Below are positions 18,073 through 25,235 of a DNA stretch of 64,000 bases, piece by piece. Within the stretch, counting starts at the first letter, position 1; each line of letters opens with the position of its first letter. Both the position numbers and the translations under genes were made by a program. Source of the stretch: Fen-1254 sp963769605 (GTDB lineage Bacteria; Bacteroidota; Ignavibacteria; UBA10030); the NCBI GenBank assembly GCA_963769605.1, contig CAVYML010000009.1, positions 558,001 through 622,000 on the forward strand. Reading direction: 5' to 3'. The notes beneath the pieces were generated by a model. The model was not told where the DNA came from. It saw only the letters and a list, made by a program, of their open reading frames with translations, and did no database searches.

Positions 18073-18581
18073 ATGACAAATACTAAACTTTTTAAAAACA
18101 AACGAATCCGTTCCATTTGGAATGAACAACAAAATCCCCGCCTGCGGCGGGCAAGCGACATTATCCTTTACACCACCGATGACGGTAAAAATCGTATTGA
18201 AGTGCGGTTGGACGAAGAAACCGTTTGGCTTACGCAAATGCAAATGGCTGAACTTTTTCAGACCACCAAGCAAAATATCAGTCTGCATATAAAAAATATT
18301 TTTACCGAGCGAGAATTATCAGAGGATTCAGTTGTCAAGGAATACTTGACAACTGCCTCTGACGCAAAAAATTATAAAACTCTGTACTATAATCTCAATG
18401 CCATCATTGCCGTGGATACCGCGTTAAATCGTATCGCGGCACACAATTTCGCATCTGGGAAACCGAACGGCTAAAGGAATACCTTGTACAGGGGTTTACA
18501 CTCGACGATGAACGGTTAAAGCAGCGCCTTACAACATTATGTGTTATACCCACGATAGTACGGATTGATCTAACCGAATAG
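18073..18581 (+). pseudogene. decayed RhuM-family gene with a DinD/Bro-like 5' end
   Basis: The first 18 codons (MTNTKLFKNKRIRSIWNE) match the start of the DinD-like gene at 18608. After a GC-rich palindrome (CCCGCCTGCGGCGGG) the sequence becomes a RhuM-family N-terminus (EVRLDEETVWLTQMQMAEL, then KQNISLHIKNIF and VVKEYLTTA). Near 18414 one G seems lost: the frame used so far stops at 18474, while the next frame continues the family sequence (GYRVKSYRGTQFRIWETERL, then LVQGFTLDDERL) to a stop at 18581. The product would also be much shorter than full RhuM proteins (about 330 residues). It is both chimeric and broken. RhuM proteins are winged-helix-like factors often found in mobile DNA; function unknown. 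Confidence 0.75.
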
Positions 18582-18607
18582 GATAGAAATAAAGAAAGAG
18601 AATCGTT

Positions 18608-19446
18608 ATGCCAAATATAAAGCTTTTTGAACAAAAGAAGATCCGCTCTGTCTGGAATGAAGCGGATCAGAAGCGATATTTCTCCGTTGCGGATGTTATC
18701 CAAATACTTACGGATACTGTGAATCCAAAGGATTATATCAAAAAAATGCGAAAACGGGATCAAGAGCTTAATTTCAACTGGGGGACAATTGTCCCCCAGT
18801 TGATATGATCGCCGCCGACGGGAAAATTCGGAAAATTCAATGTGCCAATTCAGAAGGCCTTTTACGAATTATTCAATCAGTGCCGTCTCAGAAAGCAGAG
18901 CCATTCAAACGATGGTTAGCAAATGTCGGCTATGAACGCCTGGAAGAGATTGAAAATCCCGAACTTGCCCAGAAGCGAATGCGTGAAATTTACAAGGCAA
19001 AGGGTTACAGTGACGAATGGATTGAAAAACGCGTTCGCGGCATTGCGATACGAGACGAACTGACTGGCGAATGGAAACAACGCGGCGTAAAAGAAGGCAA
19101 GGAATTTGCCATTCTTACAGCGGAAATCAGCAAGGCAACGTTCGGAGTCGCACCGGGTGATTATAAAAAACTCAAAGGATTGACTAAACCGCAGGAGAAT
19201 CTTCGCGACCACATGACCGATCTTGAGTTGATCTTTACAATGCTGGGAGAAGCATCTACAACTGAAATTGCCCGGAACAAGGATGCACAGGGCTTTCCTC
19301 AAAATGAAAAAGCAGCAATTGAAGGCGGTACAGTGGCGGGCAATGCAAGAAAAGCATTAGAAAAGAAATCAGGGCGCAAAGTTATAACAATCCAAAATTA
19401 TAAATCTTTAACAGAGAAACAGAAAAGGGAAATTAGCAAAGAGTAA
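18608..19446 (+). pseudogene. DinD/Bro-N antirepressor-like gene, split by a frame change
   Basis: Two frames together give about 280 residues, the usual length of this family. The first (18608-18808) starts IKLFEQKKIRSVWNEADQ with a Bro-N-like domain and ends at TGA. The second (18805-19446) begins at an ATG overlapping that TGA (ATGA) and continues MIAADGKIRKIQCANSEG, SQKAEPFKRWLA, GYSDEWIEKRVRGIAIRDEL and FGVAPGDYKKLKGL. In relatives the two halves are normally one protein, so a one-base loss near 18800 is likely; coupled translation across ATGA could still yield two polypeptides. DinD relatives are SOS-induced in enterobacteria. It sits between two cas4 5'-end remnants. Confidence 0.75.
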
Positions 19447-19457
19447 TTTATCCTGCA

Positions 19458-19547
19458 ATGTTTACAGAAGACGATTATATACAAATCAGCGCCTTACAGT
19501 CCCACTTCACGGGATTTTGTCGAAACCGAAAAGTTTTATACAGGTAA
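19458..19547 (+). pseudogene. degenerate cas4 5'-end copy 2
   Basis: An ATG at 19458 opens a 29-codon frame reading MFTEDDYIQISALQ, matching the first 14 residues of Cas4 at 19554 and of the remnant at 17933, then diverging to a stop at 19547. The true cas4 starts seven bases later. With copy 1 it brackets the rhuM/dinD-like segment. Confidence 0.7.
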
Positions 19548-19553
19548 TTTGCG

Positions 19554-20177
19554 ATGTTTAGTGAGGACGATTATATCCAACTTAGTTCGTTACAACATTA
19601 CGTGTTCTGCCCAAGGCAGTGCGGATTAATACACGTGGAAAATGCGTGGACAGACAACATGTTTACCGTGCGCGGCGAAATTCTGCACGAAAAAGTGGAC
19701 ACGGATACATACGAAACACGCGGCACGATAAAGACAGTACGAGGATTGAGAATTCATTCAAACAGATTAGGTATCGTAGGGCGGTGCGATGTAGTTGAAT
19801 TTCGTAAAGACAAGAATGAACAAGAAGAAATATTGCCGGTTGAATTCAAATCCGGCGAACCGAAGGAAGATATTTCCGATAAGGTTCAATTATGTGCACA
19901 GGTTCTCTGTCTGGAAGAGATGCTGAATACAAGAATACTGCAAGGAGCATTCTTTTACGGTAAAATACGGCGGAGAAATCCGGTAGATATCGACGTAGAA
20001 TTGCGGGCACAAACAGAAACCATTATTGATTCTGTTCATGAAATCGTGTCCAAGGAACAAGTGCCTCCGGCGAAATATTCCCAGAAATGCCGGAATTGTT
20101 CGTTAGAAGATGCATGTATGCCGAAAGCGATGAATGAGAAAAAGTTAAAACAGTATATGAAGGAATTATATTTGTAA
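19554..20177 (+). CDS. cas4: CRISPR-associated Fe-S exonuclease Cas4
   Basis: 207 residues, full length for type I-C Cas4. The four cluster cysteines are C19 (FCPRQC) and C179, C182 and C188 (CRNCSLEDAC). The RecB-like nuclease residues are present: H45 (LHEKV), D79 (GRCDVVEF), and E97 with K99 (PVEFKSG). Cas4 trims prespacers and checks the PAM before Cas1-Cas2 integration. Its start has three versions in tandem (17933, 19458, 19554), and only this copy runs through. A REP pair and RAYT gene separate it from cas1. Confidence 0.95.
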   Translation: MFSEDDYIQLSSLQHYVFCPRQCGLIHVENAWTDNMFTVRGEILHEKVDTDTYETRGTIKTVRGLRIHSNRLGIVGRCDVVEFRKDKNEQEEILPVEFKSGEPKEDISDKVQLCAQVLCLEEMLNTRILQGAFFYGKIRRRNPVDIDVELRAQTETIIDSVHEIVSKEQVPPAKYSQKCRNCSLEDACMPKAMNEKKLKQYMKELYL

Positions 20178-20183
20178 CAATAA

Positions 20184-20768
20184 TGACACACAGGAATGTG
20201 TGTCCTACCAATTTTGGTAGGTCAACCATTCCTGGTTGACAAACAAAAAAATATGGCGGAAGAATTAAAAATAACACGACGGCATTTGCCGCATTGGACA
20301 ATTGACGGCTCCATTTACTTTGTAACATTTTGTTCAAATGGAACAGAATTTAATGAAAACGAACAACGCATCATTCTTGAGCACATTAAGGCGGGTGACG
20401 GAATATTCTATGATTGCTATGCCGCAATGGTGATGCCGGATCATGTACACCTGCTTTTGCAGCCAAAGGCAGAAATAACCTTAAGCCGAATAATGCACGG
20501 CATTAAAGGTGCAAGCGCGCATAAGATCAATCAATATCGAAAAACTGAAGGATCCATCTGGCAAAAAGAGTCGTTCGATAGAATTGTGAGGGATGGAAAT
20601 GAATTCGACGAAAAATTGAGTTATATGTACAATAATCCATTGAAAAAAGAATTAACGGAGAATCCAGAAAATTATGTTGGATGGTATTACAATGAAAATA
20701 TAATCCGGTAATGACACACAGGAATGTGTGTCCTACCAAATTTGGTAGGTCAACCATTCCTGGTTGAC
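20184..20768 (+). mobile_element. REPtron: RAYT gene flanked by inverted REP pairs
   Basis: On both sides of the transposase gene lies nearly the same 56-57 bp module: hairpin GACACACA-GGAA-TGTGTGTC, then CCTACC, an A/T linker, GGTAGG, then hairpin GTCAACCA-TTCC-TGGTTGAC (20184-20240 and 20713-20768). Read outward from the linker, each hairpin has GTAG at its 5' foot, the tetranucleotide typical of REP sequences recognised by RAYT enzymes. The whole unit sits between cas4 and cas1. Confidence 0.85.
20253..20711 (+). CDS. REP-associated tyrosine transposase (RAYT, Y1/TnpA_REP family)
   Basis: 152 residues from the ATG at 20253. It has the HUH-type motif in MPDHVHLLLQP (H64 and H66) and the C-terminal LSYMYNNPLKKEL block, where the catalytic tyrosine is expected (Y124 or Y126, by analogy with YxxxNP of the family). 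SIWQKESFDRIVRD is also typical. RAYTs cut single-stranded DNA next to REP hairpins and are usually domesticated single-copy genes. Here the enzyme is intact and its gene is bounded by REP pairs, in the midst of the cas adaptation genes. A 34-bp copy of its 5' end remains between cas1 and cas2. Confidence 0.88.
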   Translation: MAEELKITRRHLPHWTIDGSIYFVTFCSNGTEFNENEQRIILEHIKAGDGIFYDCYAAMVMPDHVHLLLQPKAEITLSRIMHGIKGASAHKINQYRKTEGSIWQKESFDRIVRDGNEFDEKLSYMYNNPLKKELTENPENYVGWYYNENIIR

Positions 20769-20795
20769 ATTTTTTAACCGTATATCAACAAAATT

Positions 20796-21827
20796 ATGAA
20801 AAAACATTTAAACACGCTCTACATTACTTCCGACGATGCTTATGTACACAAAGAGCGGGAAACATTCGTCGTTGAAGTAAACAATGAAAAAGTTTTTCAG
20901 GCGCCGGTGCATTCTATCGAAAATATCGTGTGTTTCGGGTTCAAAGCGCTCTCCCCTGCTCTTATGGCCTTTTGTGCGGAAAACAATGTCGGCATAACTT
21001 ATCTTTCCGAATATGGAAAATTTCTCGCCCGCGTCCAGGGAGCACAGCACGGAAATGTTCTTTTGCGCAAAGCTCAATATTCAATTGCAGATAATGAACA
21101 GGAATCCCTTAAAATTGCCAGACCTATAATTGCTGCAAAAGTCGCAAATTACCGCAATCTGTTGCAGCGCCATCAACGCAACCATCCCGAAACTACTTCC
21201 GACTCTATAGATTCTGCTGCTGCCATATTGGGAAATCGTTTGAATGATATTGAAAAGGTCATGACATTAGACGGTCTGCGCGGATATGAAGGCGAATGCG
21301 CAAATATTTATTTCAGCGTCCTCTCCTCCCTTATCGTTGCCCAGCAGGAGGACTTCCTTTTCACTCAGCGGTCAAAACGTCCGCCGCTCGACCCGACGAA
21401 TGCTCTACTTTCATTTCTTTACGCTATTCTTGCAAATGATGTTCGATCGGCAGTAGAAACTGTGGGACTCGATCCACAGGTCGGTTTTTTACATCAATTA
21501 CGATCCGGAAGACCGAGCCTTGCGTTGGATATAATGGAAGAATTTCGTGCATATCTCGGAGATCGCATTGTTCTCAATCTTATCAATCTTAAACAAGTGA
21601 CGAAAAAAGATTTTGAAATTCGGGAATCCGGCGAAGTACGTATGTCCGACGATGCACGGAAAACTGTTCTTACGGCATACCAAAAACGCAAACAGGAAGA
21701 AATTACACATCCGTTCCTCGGTGAAAAAATGACAATCGGATTGCTGCCGCATATTCAAGCGCAGTTATTGGCAAGATATATTCGCGGCGATATTCCCGAA
21801 TATCCGCCGTTTTATATGAAATCGTAG
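20796..21827 (+). CDS. cas1: CRISPR integrase Cas1 (type I-C)
   Basis: 343 residues, full length. The metal-binding catalytic residues are visible: E165 in GYEGECANIYF, H233 in LHQLRSGRP, and acidic D245/E248 in ALDIMEEF. With Cas2 it inserts new spacers at the leader end of the array. No strong ribosome site precedes its ATG; a REP pair ends 27 bp upstream, so the element insertion has replaced the original upstream region. Its stop codon TAG is part of a GTAG foot of another degenerate REP hairpin (21828-21847). Confidence 0.95.
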   Translation: MKKHLNTLYITSDDAYVHKERETFVVEVNNEKVFQAPVHSIENIVCFGFKALSPALMAFCAENNVGITYLSEYGKFLARVQGAQHGNVLLRKAQYSIADNEQESLKIARPIIAAKVANYRNLLQRHQRNHPETTSDSIDSAAAILGNRLNDIEKVMTLDGLRGYEGECANIYFSVLSSLIVAQQEDFLFTQRSKRPPLDPTNALLSFLYAILANDVRSAVETVGLDPQVGFLHQLRSGRPSLALDIMEEFRAYLGDRIVLNLINLKQVTKKDFEIRESGEVRMSDDARKTVLTAYQKRKQEEITHPFLGEKMTIGLLPHIQAQLLARYIRGDIPEYPPFYMKS

Positions 21828-22000
21828 GACGTCCATTCATGGATATCCGGATGAATAATGACACGCAAGAATGCGTGTCCTACCAAATTAAAATGGGTAG
21901 GTCAACCATTCCTGGTTGACAAACATAAATATATGGCGGAGGAATTAAAAATAACACGACGGCATTCATGTATCGACATGCAGGAATGCATGTCCTACCA
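21824..22000 (+). repeat. REP hairpins and RAYT 5' remnant between cas1 and cas2
   Basis: In order: GTAG (21824-21827, overlapping the cas1 stop) with a degenerate hairpin (21828-21847); a REP pair, GACACGCA-AGAA-TGCGTGTC and GTCAACCA-TTCC-TGGTTGAC (21860-21920); a 46-bp segment (21921-21966) nearly identical to the start of the RAYT gene, with ATG at 21933; then hairpin GACATGCA-GGAA-TGCATGTC (21975-21994) followed by CCTACC. The RAYT copy ends abruptly at GGCATT, so this is a deleted second REPtron. Confidence 0.8.
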
Positions 22001-22018
22001 AATAATGGAAAATGTTTT

Positions 22019-22309
22019 ATGATGGTTTTAGTAAGCTATGATGTATCGACAAAAACTCCTGCAGGAGTGACACGATTAAGAAAGATCGCTGAGATATGCC
22101 TCGACTATGGGCTGCGTGTGCAGAACTCTGTTTTCGAATGCAATGTTGATCCGGCACAATGGGAAACTTTGAAGGATAAACTTTTATCGAAATACAAAGC
22201 CGAGGAGGATAGTTTGAGATTTTACTATCTCGGGTCAAACTGGCAGCGACGTGTCGAACATTACGGATCAAAAGATATTCAGAGTATAGAAGACACAATA
22301 ATCATATAG
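22019..22309 (+). CDS. cas2: CRISPR-associated Cas2
   Basis: 96 residues from the first of two adjacent ATGs at 22019. A ferredoxin-like fold is indicated by MVLVSYDVST at the N-terminus, with the conserved aspartate in SYDVST, and by RFYYLGSNWQRRVEHYG near the C-terminus. It forms the structural core of the Cas1-Cas2 integrase. It is separated from cas1 by about 190 bp of REP and RAYT remnant. The CRISPR leader begins directly after its stop. Confidence 0.92.
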   Translation: MMVLVSYDVSTKTPAGVTRLRKIAEICLDYGLRVQNSVFECNVDPAQWETLKDKLLSKYKAEEDSLRFYYLGSNWQRRVEHYGSKDIQSIEDTIII

Positions 22310-22470
22310 CGCTAATCGAAGCGTACGAAGATATACCGCTATGTTAGCGGTTTGAAAACGAACGGAAAACGATGGTTTTTATTTTAAGCCGCTTATTGTT
22401 CTTTGAAAAATGGATGATAGCAAATTTGATAGATTTTATTATTCTCTTTATTAGATTATATTGAGCAACA
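22310..22470 (+). promoter_or_regulatory. CRISPR leader
   Basis: An A/T-rich 161-bp stretch between cas2 and the first repeat, with a small hairpin CCGCTA-TGT-TAGCGG (22336-22350) and runs such as TTTTATTATTCTCTTTATTAG just before repeat 1. Its position upstream of the uniform repeats, with degenerate repeats at the other end, fixes the array orientation. The crRNA promoter and integration signals should be here; no single promoter was assigned. Confidence 0.65.
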
Positions 22471-23859
22471 GTCGCGCCCCGTGCGGGCGCGTGGATTGAA
22501 ACATGTATTGACGATACATAATTCGAATGTCGTTATAGTCGCGCCCCGTGCGGGCGCGTGGATTGAAACCATTGTAGTAGTCGTTACCGGGTATCGCGGA
22601 ATGGTCGCGCCCCGTGCGGGCGCGTGGATTGAAACACGTAGACCGCGATTTATACGATGAAGATTTTAGGGTCGCGCCCCGTGCGGGCGCGTGGATTGAA
22701 ACGTTGAATAATCTTGTTGAATCTCTATCCCATTATGTCGCGCCCCGTGCGGGCGCGTGGATTGAAACCCCGTTGAAGAGCCGAATAAAACAATTTCATT
22801 GAGTCGCGCCCCGTGCGGGCGCGTGGATTGAAACGATATTATTGCTTCCATCCAAAAGAATCAAAGCGCGTCGCGCCCCGTGCGGGCGCGTGGATTGAAA
22901 CGGCATAAGCGGTATATCTTGCGTATTGTTCTTCGGTCGCGCCCCGTGCGGGCGCGTGGATTGAAACATCTATCTATCTGATCTTTCCCGTATTTTCTAA
23001 ATGTCGCGCCCCGTGCGGGCGCGTGGATTGAAACCAGAAACCCTCCGGATAGACGGAATAATCTTCCAGTCGCGCCCCGTGCGGGCGCGTGGATTGAAAC
23101 CATCCAAAAGCGTTATCGAGTGATCCGACAATCTGGTCGCGCCCCGTGCGGGCGCGTGGATTGAAACCAAACGAATAGGATGGAACGACCCCGAACATCA
23201 GGTCGCGCCCCGTGCGGGCGCGTGGATTGAAACGGCTCAGCGTAGATTGCGCGCTCCGGAGCGGGACCGTCGCGCCCCGTGCGGGCGCGTGGATTGAAAC
23301 CGTCCACATAAACCGATACCAAACCGAGATCGTTGTCGCGCCCCGTGCGGGCGCGTGGATTGAAACATCATACGCTGCGTCTGATCGAGTTGAGTCGTAT
23401 GTCGCGCCCCGTGCGGGCGCGTGGATTGAAACTGAATAGCTAAGTCTCCCGCCGCTCTTGCTGCTGGTCGCGCCCCGTGCGGGCGCGTGGATTGAAACGC
23501 ATCAAGAAAGAATGGGTTATTGAAACTGAACTGTCGCGCCCCGTGCGGGCGCGTGGATTGAAACATCGCAAACCCTCAAACATGGTGGACGCTATTGTTG
23601 TCGCGCTCCCGACTGCGTCGGGACGCGTGGATTGAAACATCGCAAACCCTCAAACATGGTGGACGCTATTGTTGTCGCGCTCCCGACTGCGTCGGGACGC
23701 GTGGATTGAAACATCGCAAACCCTCAAACATGGTGGACGCTATTGTTGTCGCGCTCCCGACTGCGTCGGGACGCGTGGATTGAAACCGGTTAAAAGTATC
23801 CGAGTGCTGCCCGATTTCTTGTCGTGCTCCCGGCTGCGTCTGGACGCGTGGATTGAAAC
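22471..23859 (+). CRISPR. type I-C CRISPR array, 21 repeats and 20 spacers
   Basis: Seventeen identical 32-bp repeats (22471-23564) start GTCGCGCCCC, form a GCGCCCC/GGGCGC hairpin and end GCGTGGATTGAAAC. Spacers are 34 or 35 bp. The last four repeats (23600, 23674, 23748, 23821) are 39 bp, starting GTCGCGCTCCCGAC or GTCGTGCTCCCGGC and ending in the same GCGTGGATTGAAAC, with a longer GTCGGGA/TCCCGAC stem. The spacer starting ATCGCAAACCC occurs three times (23565, 23639, 23713). After the last repeat a 14-17 bp stub is followed at once by a REP pair. Protein-like translations of the repeats here are artefacts. Confidence 0.98.
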
Positions 23860-23876
23860 CGGTTCCTGTAATAATG

Positions 23877-23961
23877 ATACACAGGAATGTGTGTCCTACC
23901 AAATTTGGTAGGGCATTCCTGCCCGCCGCTTCACTTTGGCAGGCGGGCATTCTTGAATGCC
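23877..23961 (+). repeat. REP pair at the trailer end of the CRISPR array
   Basis: Hairpin GATACACA-GGAA-TGTGTGTC, then CCTACCAAATTTGGTAGG, then a large hairpin with CCCGCC and GGCGGGC arms inside GGCATTC ... GAATGCC. It begins 18 bp after the last repeat. The sequence is nearly the reverse complement of part of the 98-bp unit at 11431-11655. Confidence 0.75.
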
Positions 23962-24094
23962 ATTATAAATTTAGGAAATGTATGAAAGCGCTTTTCGTTA
24001 TATGCAAAAATACTTTTATTCTCTTATTGCCTTTTTATTATTTTTCATGAGGAAATTGAATCATGCTTCGCGGCTACAGACAGAAAAATCATAA

Positions 24095-25159
24095 CTATTT
24101 CTTGCCCCATATAAGCTTCCCAAGTTTGATGATGCTGTCGGCGTCGGCTTTTTTGTATGCACCGCTCTTGTCCGGCGCTGTAGAAAGAAGGATATTGCTG
24201 CCCCCTCGATCATAGCATTCTTTAATGAAACGGTACAAACTATCAACGGGATAAAAATGACTATCGCGATAGGTGAACCAGACAGAACCTTCCATTAATC
24301 CATGACCAAGCGAACTTTGATCACGCCGCTGCGATGTTATTTCGTATTCGAAGGGAAGATAATAAGAAGTCCCGCTGATCGTATAGATGCTTTTGTGTCC
24401 GGTTATAGGCGGTACTCGTTCTTCGCCGTTTGTAATATCTGTAGGAAAATATTTGATCGTTGCTCCGTCCTGCACTTGCTGGTTAAAGTGAACTATGGTT
24501 TTCGGATTTTTACTTTTCAATAAATCATATATTTCTTGCGCCTTAAGTGTCGTATCGGCCCAGCACTGCATGTCAAGCCAGAATTCGAAAATGTTGCCAT
24601 AATTTTCAGACAATTCTTTCAATTGTGCTAATATAACCGACTTTGGCGTGATGCTTTTTAACTCGTTGCGTATAATAGAATTCCATTCTGCCGGGTTCCA
24701 ATCCTTGTTGCCCCATAAACAATAATAAATGCAAGGCTTGATGCCGTATTTACGACAAGCCTCTGCAAACAATTGAACGATATCATGTTTGTATGGACTG
24801 TTCGTCACATCGAACTTAGTGACCTTGCTGTCCCATAGACAAAAACCCGAGGTATGGCGGGCTGTTAGAACGGCATATCTTATACCGGCATTTTGAAAGA
24901 CAGCCATCATGCTATCAAAGTCTATCGAAACAGGGTTAAAAATATTCGGATCTGAATTCTTTGATATCTCTTTTTCTATAAATGTGTTATCGTTGAAATG
25001 GACAAATGCGCCGAAGTGAAGACTCTCCCATTCACTGAGAACATCATTTTTATAATTTGCGACCGGGTAAGATACCTGAGATAATCCCGTTTGTTCGTAA
25101 CAAATTAAAAATCCGAAGAAGAACAGAGCAGAGAGCCGATTTAATTTAATTTTAGTCAT
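24095..25159 (-). CDS. secreted GH29 alpha-L-fucosidase
   Basis: 354 residues from the ATG at 25159, chosen because it gives a clean signal peptide (basic start, SALFFFGFLICYEQ core, then GLSQ); an ATG eight codons earlier is possible. GH29 features: WESLHFGAFVHFNDNTF near the mature N-terminus, RYAVLTARHTSGFCLWDS, KYGIKPCIYYCLWGN, and FEFWLDMQCW holding the expected catalytic aspartate. It ends at KLIWGKK, so it lacks the extra C-terminal carbohydrate-binding part seen in larger members. It should release L-fucose from glycans outside the cytoplasm. It lies convergent to the CRISPR array and next to an insertion sequence, with no sugar-use partner nearby. Confidence 0.85.
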   Translation of the reverse strand: MTKIKLNRLSALFFFGFLICYEQTGLSQVSYPVANYKNDVLSEWESLHFGAFVHFNDNTFIEKEISKNSDPNIFNPVSIDFDSMMAVFQNAGIRYAVLTARHTSGFCLWDSKVTKFDVTNSPYKHDIVQLFAEACRKYGIKPCIYYCLWGNKDWNPAEWNSIIRNELKSITPKSVILAQLKELSENYGNIFEFWLDMQCWADTTLKAQEIYDLLKSKNPKTIVHFNQQVQDGATIKYFPTDITNGEERVPPITGHKSIYTISGTSYYLPFEYEITSQRRDQSSLGHGLMEGSVWFTYRDSHFYPVDSLYRFIKECYDRGGSNILLSTAPDKSGAYKKADADSIIKLGKLIWGKK

Positions 25160-25235
25160 TATTTCCAAAAATATATCTTTCATACCGTTCTCTTAAGCTG
25201 TCGCCACATATTGAAAAGAAGAGCAATAAAATGTC

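Noticed and set aside
22471..23859. Self-targeting spacers against this window
   Set aside because: Reading the 18 different spacers against nearby genes showed no obvious match; a proper search of the whole genome and phage databases is needed to decide.
22614..23911. Protein-like frames with repeated RPHGAR or APRAGAWIET motifs
   Set aside because: They are translations of the CRISPR repeats and spacers, a known annotation artefact.
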